Positions 1 to 8,648 of a stretch of DNA of 64,000 nt are shown here, piece by piece (position 1 is the stretch's first letter; each line of letters opens with the position of its first letter). Below the pieces are notes generated by a model. It ran no database searches. It saw nothing but the letters and a program-made list of their open reading frames with translations, and had not been told where the DNA came from. A program made the position numbers and the translations under genes. This stretch comes from a virus. The stretch is from positions 160,419 to 224,418 of the IMG/VR virus record IMGVR_UViG_3300020202_000001. One strand, written 5' to 3'.

Positions 1-15
1 GGAAGCGCTGAAATA

Positions 16-315
16 GTGGCTAGACCTGACCCCGAGGCGATCGAACAAGACCCGCGGTTCGCAAAAATCCTGGACGCCGGCCACGGCATACCGAGCAGCG
101 ACTCGGAGCTGGGGAGCCGGGCGATCGCGGACATGATCGACTGGTGGCGGCGCTGTTACGCCGGCGGCGAGCAACTCGGAAACATGCTCGACGACGTCGA
201 CCAGCTCGTTTGCATACTCAACAAGTTCAAAGCCGCCGTCGCCAAGGACCACTCCCTGGTGATCGACGACTCGCCGTTGCGGCGGCACGCCGCACTGGGA
301 CCGAACGACGGATGA
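16..315 (+). CDS. Hypothetical protein, 99 aa
   Basis: I do not recognise this small acidic protein. It begins with GTG at 16, inside the TAG stop (14-16) of a preceding gene whose last residues (E-A-L-K) are just visible at the window edge, so it belongs to an operon entering from the left. Its TGA overlaps the ATG of the next gene (ATGA), which supports translational coupling. The sequence is mostly helical in character with a Trp-rich stretch (IDWWRRCYAGG) near residue 45 and no recognisable domain. It lies ahead of the SbcC-like gene and is probably an early accessory protein. Confidence 0.6.
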   Translation: MARPDPEAIEQDPRFAKILDAGHGIPSSDSELGSRAIADMIDWWRRCYAGGEQLGNMLDDVDQLVCILNKFKAAVAKDHSLVIDDSPLRRHAALGPNDG

Positions 316-650
316 AGCTACGCATCGAGATCGACCTTGACAACGACGCCTTCGCCGGCCGCAAGCTCGCCCGCGAGGTCGAGAAGATCCTCGACCTCCT
401 CCCGTCCGACCTGGACGGGGTGGGGCGGCGGCAGCTGGCGACGTTCTCCAAGACGCTGATGGACAGCAACGGCAACTCGGTCGGAAAGGCCGTGGTCGTC
501 GACGACGAGGTCACGCCCCGTTGTGCCAAGTGCACGACGAAGCTGACGGAGTCGACCCCGACGATGACGGTCTGCTCGAACGACACCGCCCGCAGCCTGC
601 GCGTCGAGATCGGCGACGTGGTCTGCAAGGCGTGCTACGACCGGGCCTGA
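312..650 (+). CDS. Hypothetical zinc-binding protein, 112 aa
   Basis: The start is ATG 312, overlapping the previous stop by four bases. Extending the frame further upstream gives only Arg-rich out-of-frame-like sequence, so the later ATG is preferred. The C-terminal half has two Cys pairs (CAKC and CKAC, with a further Cys between them) that look like a small zinc ribbon. The N-terminal half is basic-acidic and probably helical. It sits 7 nt upstream of the SbcC/Rad50-like gene. Its function is unknown; DNA or protein binding through the zinc site is an inference. Confidence 0.65.
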   Translation: MKLRIEIDLDNDAFAGRKLAREVEKILDLLPSDLDGVGRRQLATFSKTLMDSNGNSVGKAVVVDDEVTPRCAKCTTKLTESTPTMTVCSNDTARSLRVEIGDVVCKACYDRA

Positions 651-657
651 GGTAACT

Positions 658-2829
658 ATGTGGATCAAGCGAGCGCTCTTCAGGAACATCGGCCGCCACC
701 GCGAGCTGGACATCTACTTCCAGCGCGGGCTGGTGGGGATCTTCGGCCCGAACGGGTGGGGCAAGTCCACGATCGTCGACGGGATCTACGCCTGCCTGAC
801 GAACGACTGGAGCCGGTTCGCCGGCGTGAAACTCGACAACATCCGCGACACGGCCGACCCCGATGAGGAGTCGAGCATCACGGTCTGGGGCGAGCACGGG
901 GACGTGCCGTTCGAGGTGTTCCGCCGCCTCCGCCGGGCCGAGAGCGAGAAGCGGAAGAAGGGCCTCCGCAAGGACAACGAGCTGATCGTCGACGGTAAGA
1001 CGTTCGACAAGGACGAGGACATCAGGCGTGAGCTGACGGTACGCCTCGGCGTCAACCACAAGCTGATCGGCACGCACGTCTTCGTGGCCCAGCGGGAGAT
1101 GTTCCGGTTCGTCTCCGACACCCCGGGCGACCGGGCGGCGACGTTCCAGATGCTCTGCGGGACCGAGAAGGCCAAGCAGATCGTCGACGCGATCGAGGCC
1201 CTGCTGGAGCAGGACAAGGAGCTGCTGGTCGTCGTCGACGACAACAGCGACGAGATCAACGCCCGCATCGGCGGCCGGGCGGTCGAGCTGCAGGCGGCCA
1301 AGGAGGAGCTGGCGGCCGCCACGGCGCTGCTGCTGCCCAAGAAGCGGCGGCTACTTTCAAAAACCGTTATTGAGAAGCGGCAGGCCTGGCGGCGGGCGGT
1401 CAAGGCGATCACGGCCCTGAAGCCGACGATCGTCGCGAGGAAGAAGGAGGTGTCGTCGGCGGAGCTGAAGTACACGGTGACGTCCACGGAGCTGAACGCC
1501 CTCGCCGCCGCCTTCAAGCGGGACAAGCCGCTGGCAGAGGAGGCTCGGGCCACGCTGAAGCGGATCACCGAGTACAACGAGCGACAGGAGGTGCAGGGCA
1601 ACATCGAGCGGCGGCTGGCCGACGCCCGGACGAAGGTGAAGGAGCTGGGCGACCGCCCGCCCCTCCACGCGTCGGACGACAACCGCGAGCGCCTCGTCGA
1701 GGAGCGGGGCACGCTGCGGGTGGAGTACCGGGAGAACAAGACGCTCCTGACCACGTTCGCGATCGAGGGCGTGGTGAAGTGCCCGACGTGCGGCACGAGC
1801 GTCCGGGACCTCGACGAGCACCTGCGGCTCGTGAAGGTCAAGCAGCCCAGGCTCAAGGCGCGGGGGCTGAAGCTCGCCAACTTGATCGAGGCGATCGACG
1901 CGGCCCGCGCGGCCCGGGAGGCGTACGACAAGGAGCGGCGGAAGGCGGACGCGAAGGTCTCGGAGTACGAGGCCCTGCTGAAGCACGCCAAGGTGAGCGA
2001 TCCGCCGAAGGGCGACGCCAAGGCTCTGCAGCGGGTGGTCGACGACTTCGATGCGTTGGAGAAGAAGTACGACAAGGCCCGGCAGGTGAACGGCGATGCC
2101 GTCACCGCCGTGTCCACGGCCAAGGCCCGGCACGACGCCGTGGTCCAGCAGCGGGCGGACCTCCGGGTCGAGCGCGACGGCAACGTCGTGACCGACGAGG
2201 AGCTGGAGCGTGCCAAGAAGCGGATGGCCCGCCACGAGGCGGCCAAGGTCAACGTCGCCGCCCTCAAGCAGAAGGTCGAGGGGATCGAGGCGGCCCAGGC
2301 CCAGGACGTCGAGGAGCTGGAGCGGCTCAAGGCGAAGCTGGCCAAGAACAAGAAGGCCCACCAGTTCGCGGCGAAGCTCAAGAAGATCGCCGAGGTCATG
2401 CACCGGCAGGCCCTGCCGCAGATGGTGGCCCAGTCGAACCTCCAGGACATGGAGGGCGACATCAACAAGATCCTCGACATGTTCGGCAGCCCGTTCTGGG
2501 TCGAGACGGCGGAGGACCTGACCTTCACCGTCCACTTCCCGGGCGAGCCGCCGCGCAACGCCCAGCGGCTCAGCGTCGGGCAGAAGGGCGTGCTCGCGAT
2601 GGCGTTCCGCCCCGCGATCTCCGCCCTGTTCGACGCCGAGATCGGCATGATGACGCTGGACGAGCCGACCGCCGACATGGACGAGCGGAACCGCGGGTTC
2701 ATGGCCGCGGCGCTGGCCCAGTACGCGGCCCAGGTCCGGGGCCGCCGGCAGGTGATCGTCATCACCCACGCGAACGAGCTGCGGCAGTCGTTCGACCAGG
2801 TTGTGGAGCTAGGTGCACATGGCAACTGA
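658..2829 (+). CDS. SbcC/Rad50-like (T4 gp46-like) recombination ATPase
   Basis: This 723-aa SMC/Rad50-type ATPase would act with an SbcD/gp47-type nuclease in DNA end processing, recombination and repair. Residues 30-38 form the Walker A loop (GPNGWGKST, with an unusual Trp at the variable position). Long charged coiled-coil arms follow. A zinc hook CPTC lies at residues 375-378. The C-terminal lobe carries the ABC signature region (LSVGQKG) and Walker B (MMTLDEPTADMDE). It is shorter than bacterial SbcC and closer to phage gp46. No SbcD partner is visible in the window; it may lie upstream. A degenerate copy of the dispersed palindrome appears at about 1355-1376 inside the first coiled-coil arm and encodes LSKTVIEK. 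Confidence 0.9.
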   Translation: MWIKRALFRNIGRHRELDIYFQRGLVGIFGPNGWGKSTIVDGIYACLTNDWSRFAGVKLDNIRDTADPDEESSITVWGEHGDVPFEVFRRLRRAESEKRKKGLRKDNELIVDGKTFDKDEDIRRELTVRLGVNHKLIGTHVFVAQREMFRFVSDTPGDRAATFQMLCGTEKAKQIVDAIEALLEQDKELLVVVDDNSDEINARIGGRAVELQAAKEELAAATALLLPKKRRLLSKTVIEKRQAWRRAVKAITALKPTIVARKKEVSSAELKYTVTSTELNALAAAFKRDKPLAEEARATLKRITEYNERQEVQGNIERRLADARTKVKELGDRPPLHASDDNRERLVEERGTLRVEYRENKTLLTTFAIEGVVKCPTCGTSVRDLDEHLRLVKVKQPRLKARGLKLANLIEAIDAARAAREAYDKERRKADAKVSEYEALLKHAKVSDPPKGDAKALQRVVDDFDALEKKYDKARQVNGDAVTAVSTAKARHDAVVQQRADLRVERDGNVVTDEELERAKKRMARHEAAKVNVAALKQKVEGIEAAQAQDVEELERLKAKLAKNKKAHQFAAKLKKIAEVMHRQALPQMVAQSNLQDMEGDINKILDMFGSPFWVETAEDLTFTVHFPGEPPRNAQRLSVGQKGVLAMAFRPAISALFDAEIGMMTLDEPTADMDERNRGFMAAALAQYAAQVRGRRQVIVITHANELRQSFDQVVELGAHGN

Positions 2830-3778
2830 GTGTCTCCGATTGCAAGTCTCGCCCGAGGGACAGGTGTGGTTCGGCGACGACCGCGAGGTCGCCGTCAACT
2901 CACGCCTGTCCCCCGAGGCGTTCGTCGCCGGCGAGCGGTTCCACGACGCGAAGCTGGTGCGGTTCCTCGGCCGGGCGGACAACGCCGTCCTGGTCGAGGC
3001 CGTGCACCAGCACAAGGCCCGGCTGGACCCGACGCAGCGGCTGTCGCTGCCGAAGGTCCAGATCGGGAGCCCGCAGATGGCGCTGGGCAAGCGGCCCGGC
3101 GACGTGCTGCCGGGCCTGTGGCACGCCTGTGTCAGCTCCGACGTGTTCGCCAGCTGGTACGAGCTGGCGGACGCGGACTACGTCGTCTACTCGCTGGTCG
3201 CGGCCGTGCGGGCCAACGGCGGGCGGCCGGACGACAAGGCGCGGCGGATCATGTACTACCACCCGGCGTGGCCGGCGATGAGCTTCACGCCCGCCTACGA
3301 CATCGACGCGTGCTGCGTGACGCTCGCGACGATCGTGGACGTGCGGTGGTTCACGCACCCGGCCAAGCCACACCGCCCGAGCAAGCTGTGGACGTACCTC
3401 GGGCTGACGCCGGAGAACGCCCGGGCGGTCTGCGGGGGCAAGCAGTACGGCGGCCACCACTACGACCGGGCGCGGACGGCGATGCGGGCGTGGCTCGGCT
3501 TCGACCCGCTCGTCTCGCACATGCTCGAAGGGAGCCTGGCCGAGAGCGGCCCGGCGTTCCTGCGACGCATCTGCGCGACGACGGAGGAGCGGAGCAAGGG
3601 CCTCCTGCTGGCGACGCGGAAGTACGTCCAGTTCTTCCGCGACGTGTGGGCGGCGGAGCGGTCGCAGGGCCGCCAGGCGTTCGAGCCCGAGATGTTTTTC
3701 AACACGACCGACGAGGTCACGGCGTACCGCTTACACCGGCAAACGCTGCACACGCCCGCCGAGGGCGGGCCGATTTGA
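2819..3778 (+). CDS. Hypothetical protein, 319 aa
   Basis: The start is placed at ATG 2819, with GGAG at 2805-2808 and a normal gap. A GTG at 2813 is too close to that site. The gene overlaps the end of the SbcC-like gene by 11 nt. The middle contains an aromatic, His-rich stretch (MYYHPAWPAMSF, then HHYDRARTAMRAWLGF) and several Cys residues, but I recognise no family. Its location between recombination and helicase genes suggests a role in DNA metabolism, by context only. Confidence 0.65.
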   Translation: MATECLRLQVSPEGQVWFGDDREVAVNSRLSPEAFVAGERFHDAKLVRFLGRADNAVLVEAVHQHKARLDPTQRLSLPKVQIGSPQMALGKRPGDVLPGLWHACVSSDVFASWYELADADYVVYSLVAAVRANGGRPDDKARRIMYYHPAWPAMSFTPAYDIDACCVTLATIVDVRWFTHPAKPHRPSKLWTYLGLTPENARAVCGGKQYGGHHYDRARTAMRAWLGFDPLVSHMLEGSLAESGPAFLRRICATTEERSKGLLLATRKYVQFFRDVWAAERSQGRQAFEPEMFFNTTDEVTAYRLHRQTLHTPAEGGPI

Positions 3779-3866
3779 CGCCCCTCTAACACGGCTGTAA
3801 CATGCTGTCGCGAATGGCATCGCGCACGGAACGCGCGGTTCGGCGGCACAGCCAAGGACGGCTGGA

Positions 3867-4397
3867 GTGCGAGAACTAACTGTCAGGATCAGGTTCACGA
3901 AGCACTGCCTCGGCAGGGTGCTTGACCGGTCGGCGGCGGACGGGCGAATGGTCTTCGCCCGCACCCCGGACGCCCACGTCATGTTCCCCGCGAGCTGGCA
4001 TGCCTCGAACATGGTCCTCGCGGCGAAGTTGCTCGGGCGGCATCAGGGCTCGGTACGCAAGATCCTCTGGGACCCCGAAGTGGACTGCGTGACCCGGCCC
4101 GACCGGTGGTTCAAGCGGTACTACACCGGCAGGGACAACAAGCGACGCTTCGCGGTACACGAGGCGTTCTTCCCCGGCCAGGTGGTGGGCCTGAACTGTG
4201 CGGTCCCGTCCGAGGTGTCCGACGACGACCTCGTGCAGCTGATGAACATCGCCGGCCGGTACAAGGGCCTGAGCCCGTGGGACCCCGGCGAGTACGGACA
4301 GTTCCAGGTGGAGTCGATCGCGTTGCGACGAGGGCCGGCAATCCCTCCCGCCGCGACACAGAAGGAGAGCGAACAACAGTCAAACGTCAGCGCATAA
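3867..4397 (+). CDS. Hypothetical protein, 176 aa
   Basis: The start is GTG 3867, preceded by GGAG. It is the last gene of the first block and is followed directly by a terminator hairpin at 4402-4425. The protein is basic and globular in character, with motifs WFKRYYTGRDNKRRF and SPWDPGEYGQFQVESI that look like conserved phage-hypothetical stretches, and a disordered C-terminus. The 88 bases before it hold no gene. No function can be assigned. Confidence 0.55.
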   Translation: MRELTVRIRFTKHCLGRVLDRSAADGRMVFARTPDAHVMFPASWHASNMVLAAKLLGRHQGSVRKILWDPEVDCVTRPDRWFKRYYTGRDNKRRFAVHEAFFPGQVVGLNCAVPSEVSDDDLVQLMNIAGRYKGLSPWDPGEYGQFQVESIALRRGPAIPPAATQKESEQQSNVSA

Positions 4398-4401
4398 AGA
4401 A

Positions 4402-4425
4402 GGCCTTCGACCGGCATCGAAGGCC
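4402..4425 (+). terminator. Intrinsic terminator-like hairpin after the first block
   Basis: A perfect 9-bp stem (GGCCTTCGA with TCGAAGGCC) encloses a 6-base loop. It lies 5 nt after the stop at 4397 and is followed by the pyrimidine tract CTCTCGTTCT. The 160 bases between it and the next start at 4586 contain no gene; I see no convincing -35/-10 pair in them. Confidence 0.7.
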
Positions 4426-4585
4426 CTCTCGTTCTAGGAGGTAGCTACCCCTGCGGGCGTCCACCGAAGGTTTCCAACGCCCACATCATAGCGCCCTCCT
4501 GAACGCAATGCAATACGAGTCAAGCCCCCGCGTGCGCGAAAAACGCCGTGCCGGGTCTCCGCGTCCAGGTTGAGGGCACTACGCA

Positions 4586-6130
4586 ATGGCAGAAAAACCG
4601 CAGATAACGCTGCTCAAGAGCGGCAACCGGCTGGTCGTCGCCCCTACCCCGACGCAGGTCAGGGAGGTGCTCGAAACGAAGCTGAGCTTCACCGCGAAGC
4701 ACATGCTCTACGGTGCCGAGCGGTTCGAGGAAGGCAACAAGGGCAAGCGGTTAGAGCTGATCGACTACCAGTGCTACTTCCTCGATCACAAGAACCGCAT
4801 CGCGACCAGCCTCGGCTTTTACCACCGCATCACCAAGGCCCTGAAGGCCCGCGGCTACCCGGTCAGGATTAAGGACCTGACGCCCCCGGCAAAGCCTGAG
4901 ATCTTCGTCCCCCGCTGGAACCGCGTTCTCGGCCCCGACTCCGGCATCAAGCTGCGGCACGGGCAGAAGGAGTTCCTGGAGTGGTTCGTCGCCCAGGTGC
5001 AGGCCGGGCTCCCCGGCCGCGCCGACGCCCCGCCCGGCTACGGCAAGAGCTTCCTGATCGGCCTCGCGGCCATGCTCTTCCCGAAGGCCAAGATCCACTA
5101 CACGTCCAAGCGGGCCAGCGTCATGCGGGACCGCATCTTCCCCGAGCTGTGCGGGATGCTCCCCGACGTCGGCCTGGTCGGCGGCGGGGTGCGGAAGGCC
5201 GGCTGTCGCGTGCAGGGGTACACGTTCGACTCGCTCCACCACAGCGACGGCAAGTGCGACATCCTCTTCACCGACGAGTGCCACGAGGCGGCGGCGGACG
5301 ACGCGGCCGAGCAGCTGGCGAAGTACGACGAGAGCCTGAACTACGGGTTCAGCGCCACGCAGGACATGCGGATCGACAACAAGGACCTCCGCGTCGAGGC
5401 CATGTTCGGGCCGGTCGGCTACAAGATGACGTACCAGACCGCCGTGAAGCACGGGCTCGTCGTGCCGCTCGAAGTGCGGTGGCGGAACGTGCGGATGGAC
5501 ATGGACCCGTGCGAGGGGATCGAGGACTCGGTCGAGCGTAAGCGGTGGGGCATCTGGCGGAACCGCCACCGCAACCAGCTGATCGCCAAGGACGCGCGGA
5601 GCCACCCGGACCAGCAGGTGCTCGTCACCTGCGAGACGATCGAGCACGCGCTGGCCCTGAAGCGCGAGATGCCCGAGTTCACGCTCGTGTACGCCGCGCG
5701 GGACATCTCGTTCGAGAAGCGACGCTACTTCCGCAAGCTGGGCCTGTGGCCGAAGAAGGGCCTCAAGCAGATGACGGAGGAGCGCAAGCAGAAGCTCACC
5801 CGCCTGTTCGAGCGGGGCAAGCTGCGGAAGGTGATCGTCACGACCGTCTGGAACGTCGGCGTGTCGATGAACCACCTCGAAGTCCTGGTGCGGGCCGACG
5901 CCGGCGGCAGCCCGATCATGGACACGCAGATCCCCGGCCGCGTCAGCCGCACGAACAAGGCGATCGGCAAGAAGCAGGGCGTCATCTACGACTACAAGGA
6001 CCAGTTCAACTCCGGCTTCAAACGGAAGAGCGGCAGCCGCCGCTCCAGCTACGTCGGCAACGGCTGGACCCAGGTCGACCCAGGCACGAAACCCGGCGAG
6101 AAACTGCAGCACCGGCTGTGGGAGGATTGA
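4586..6130 (+). CDS. Superfamily 2 DNA helicase (UvsW-like)
   Basis: This 514-aa ATP-dependent helicase probably remodels replication or recombination intermediates. An N-terminal ~100-residue domain (KLSFTAKHMLYG, YFLDHKNRIATSLGFY) precedes the motor, as in T4 UvsW. Motif I is PPGYGKS (P150-S155), motif II is DECH (230-233), and motif III SAT lies in YGFSATQDMR. Motif VI is QIPGRVSRTN near the C-terminus. The tail is basic. The gene begins a replication block whose next genes are a small unknown, the DnaB-like helicase and the primase, spaced by only 3-14 nt. Confidence 0.88.
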   Translation: MAEKPQITLLKSGNRLVVAPTPTQVREVLETKLSFTAKHMLYGAERFEEGNKGKRLELIDYQCYFLDHKNRIATSLGFYHRITKALKARGYPVRIKDLTPPAKPEIFVPRWNRVLGPDSGIKLRHGQKEFLEWFVAQVQAGLPGRADAPPGYGKSFLIGLAAMLFPKAKIHYTSKRASVMRDRIFPELCGMLPDVGLVGGGVRKAGCRVQGYTFDSLHHSDGKCDILFTDECHEAAADDAAEQLAKYDESLNYGFSATQDMRIDNKDLRVEAMFGPVGYKMTYQTAVKHGLVVPLEVRWRNVRMDMDPCEGIEDSVERKRWGIWRNRHRNQLIAKDARSHPDQQVLVTCETIEHALALKREMPEFTLVYAARDISFEKRRYFRKLGLWPKKGLKQMTEERKQKLTRLFERGKLRKVIVTTVWNVGVSMNHLEVLVRADAGGSPIMDTQIPGRVSRTNKAIGKKQGVIYDYKDQFNSGFKRKSGSRRSSYVGNGWTQVDPGTKPGEKLQHRLWED

Positions 6131-6133
6131 CCC

Positions 6134-6952
6134 GTGGAGGCAACCTTGAAACGACGCAGGCGGGCCGGCGGCGCTGACCGCGGCCTGGAACAACTGGCGA
6201 CGCTGCTGCTGCGCACCTGGCAGGTGGAGCTGCAGCGTTACCTGAGCATGGGCCGCGAGCCCGACGACGTCGCCGACCCCGACGACGTCGTCCGCCACCT
6301 GACCGACACGTCGGGGGCGAGGCGGCAGCGGCGGATCGACAACCTGACGGAGAACATCGAGCTGGCCCCGGCCCGCGCCCGGGTCGACCGGTCGACGAGC
6401 CTGTGGATGGACGTCGCCCGGATCGTGGTGCGGAACCGGTTCGACCCGGAGCGGTTCGTGCGGCGGCAGTTCGCCGTGCTGTCGCCCCGGATGCCGACCG
6501 AGAAGCGCAGCCGGCTCCCGCAGCCGGAAATGCTCAAGAGCGAGCGGGCGATCAAGAACTACAAGGCCGGGCACGGCGTCTCGATCACTGAGATCCAGGC
6601 CGCCTTCAAGTCGCAGCTCTCCCGGTTCAAGGTGCAGGTCGCGGTCCTCGGGCAGTCGCGGTTCTACAACCTCGACAGCGAGGGGACGTGGATCGCGGTG
6701 CTGACCAACGAGGAGGAGCCGCTGTCGGCGCTGTTCCGGTACTGCACCGCCCGCCGCATCCTCAAGCAGGCGGGGCTCAAGCAGCGGGCGAAGTTCAAGG
6801 AGATCGCGGCCACCTACCGGACGGCGGCGGCGATCCAGTACGTCTTCGAGGCGGACGAGTACGACGAGATCTGGAAGGACCACCTGCCCGAGGGCTGGTC
6901 CGAGAAGGCCCAACGTATCTACCGCAGCTTTTACGGCTTCAACGACGAGTGA
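6134..6952 (+). CDS. Hypothetical protein between helicase genes, 272 aa
   Basis: The start is GTG 6134, three bases after the SF2 helicase stop and 14 nt before the DnaB-like helicase. The protein is strongly basic and helical. Its middle contains SITEIQAAFKSQLSRFKVQV and FRYCTARRILKQAGLKQRAKFKEI. I recognise no family. Position and size would fit a helicase-loading or primosome accessory protein, but that is inference from neighbours only. Confidence 0.7.
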   Translation: MEATLKRRRRAGGADRGLEQLATLLLRTWQVELQRYLSMGREPDDVADPDDVVRHLTDTSGARRQRRIDNLTENIELAPARARVDRSTSLWMDVARIVVRNRFDPERFVRRQFAVLSPRMPTEKRSRLPQPEMLKSERAIKNYKAGHGVSITEIQAAFKSQLSRFKVQVAVLGQSRFYNLDSEGTWIAVLTNEEEPLSALFRYCTARRILKQAGLKQRAKFKEIAATYRTAAAIQYVFEADEYDEIWKDHLPEGWSEKAQRIYRSFYGFNDE

Positions 6953-6966
6953 AGGAGCACGCGACC

Positions 6967-8643
6967 ATGCCCAAGCAGAGCGACAAGAAGAAGCGGAAAG
7001 AGGGTCAGTTCGAGGACATGAAGCGGCGGCCGGCGCTCGACCAGCGGAAGAAGGAGCTGATGATGGCCGTCCTCCTCCGCAACGAGGACGCCTTCAAGGC
7101 CACCCGGGAGATCCTCAAGCCCGAGCACTTCGGGGAGTTCGACCGCGGGTACAAGGTCGCGTGGGCGTTGGCCAACGAGTTCTACGACGAGCACGAGGCC
7201 CTGCCCGGCTTCGAGTTCCTGATGGCGGAGATCGAGGGGGCCAGCGAGGCCAACCCGAACCTGTTCAACGACGCCGAGTACGACAAGCTCTCGTCGTTCA
7301 TCGAGTACGCGTTCGACAAGGACAGCTTCGAGGCGGACATCACCCAGGACCGCGCCAGCGCGGACTGGGGCATCAAGACGGCGAAGAAGTTTCTCGACGA
7401 GCGGCTCGCCGCCAAGATGAAGGAGGTCATCCAGTCCAAGGACATGCTCCCGGCGAACCTGCCGGAGTTCATGAACCAGATGGCCGCCGAGGCGGAGCAG
7501 ATCGCGTCCGTCTCTACCGAGGTCGACTTCGACCCGTTCCCCGACGACTGGCACAAGACCGCCAGCATCAAGGTCTTCTCCACCGGCATCCCGTTCTTCG
7601 ACGAGTTCCTCGGCGGCGGCCACGCGCCGGGCGAGGTGTACGGGCTGATGGGGCCGTACGGGTCGTGCAAGACGACGATCGCGTCGATGCTGATCGTCGA
7701 GGCGGCCAAGGCGTTCTACCAGGAGCACCTGCTCGACCCGAGCCAGCCGCCCAAGCTGGCCGTGATCGCCTGCTACGAGGCCCGCAAGCCGGAAATGCGG
7801 AACCGGACGCTCGGGTACGCCGCGATGATCCGCCGGGCGACGATGGAGGCGATGGCCCCGGACAAGCCGCTGGAGCTGGCCGGGTTCTCGACCTCCGACA
7901 AGCTGAAGAAGTACGAGAAGCGGATCTGGCGGGCGAAGATCAACAACGGCGAGAAGGTGGCCGGGGAGCTGGAACGCGTCATGGACGCGCTGACCTACCT
8001 CCGCCGGCACATGGTCGTGCTGGACATGACCGGCCACGAGACGAAGGGCGTGGGCAACGGCGGGATCAAGGAGGTCTCGCAGATGATCTCCAACGTCTGC
8101 CGCCAGCGGAAGGCCAAGTGCGGCCTGTTCGTGATGGACTACGTCGGCGCGATGGTGAAGCGGTACATGGGCGGCAACGACGTCGAGACGAGCGAGCTGC
8201 GGCACCTGATCGGCGGGGCTCCCCTGACGATCAAGAGCCAGATCGGCGACGTGTTCGACTGCCCCTCGTACGCCCTCCACCAGCTCGCCGGCGAGGCCAA
8301 CAGCTTCGGGTCGGCCGTCCTGGCCGACCACACGAACGCGGCGGAGTCGAAGAGCTTCGCGGAGAACCTCGACTTCAGCTTCTCGATCAGCAAGCCGCAG
8401 GACCCCGACGCGGTCGCGCTGTTCGGCTGCACGAAGCACCGCCGCCAGCCGGGGCGGATGAACACGATCATCAAGATCGACGGCGGGCTCAATCGCGTGT
8501 TGTCGGCCGACGACAAGTACATGATTAACACCCACGCCCGGAAGATCATGCTGATCGCCGACGTCAACAAGCTGCCCGAGAACTCGGCGATCAAGAAGAA
8601 CAGCGCCGCGGCCGGCGGCGGGTCGGCGTCCAGCCTGGACTAG
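6967..8643 (+). CDS. DnaB-like replicative DNA helicase
   Basis: This 558-aa RecA-fold helicase would unwind the phage replication fork. An N-terminal DnaB-N-like region (LMMAVLLRNEDAFKATREIL) is followed by the ATPase core IPFFDEFLGGGHAPGEVYGL. Walker A is GPYGSCKTT at 229-237, with Cys in place of the usual small residue. Walker B is CGLFVMDYVG. Further downstream come an H-loop-like segment (YALHQLAGEAN) and an arginine-rich sensor region (TKHRRQPGR). The start ATG 6967 follows a GGAG. It lies 5 nt before the primase gene, so the two are probably co-translated as helicase and primase. Confidence 0.88.
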   Translation: MPKQSDKKKRKEGQFEDMKRRPALDQRKKELMMAVLLRNEDAFKATREILKPEHFGEFDRGYKVAWALANEFYDEHEALPGFEFLMAEIEGASEANPNLFNDAEYDKLSSFIEYAFDKDSFEADITQDRASADWGIKTAKKFLDERLAAKMKEVIQSKDMLPANLPEFMNQMAAEAEQIASVSTEVDFDPFPDDWHKTASIKVFSTGIPFFDEFLGGGHAPGEVYGLMGPYGSCKTTIASMLIVEAAKAFYQEHLLDPSQPPKLAVIACYEARKPEMRNRTLGYAAMIRRATMEAMAPDKPLELAGFSTSDKLKKYEKRIWRAKINNGEKVAGELERVMDALTYLRRHMVVLDMTGHETKGVGNGGIKEVSQMISNVCRQRKAKCGLFVMDYVGAMVKRYMGGNDVETSELRHLIGGAPLTIKSQIGDVFDCPSYALHQLAGEANSFGSAVLADHTNAAESKSFAENLDFSFSISKPQDPDAVALFGCTKHRRQPGRMNTIIKIDGGLNRVLSADDKYMINTHARKIMLIADVNKLPENSAIKKNSAAAGGGSASSLD

Positions 8644-8648
8644 GAACT

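Noticed and set aside
1779-3281. Long + strand frame overlapping the SbcC-like gene, and similar ones at 7161-8528 and 55223-57115
   Set aside because: These are +1 shadows of real genes. They consist of Gly/Arg/Ala/Pro with no motifs, and the other frame has clear families or normal protein composition.
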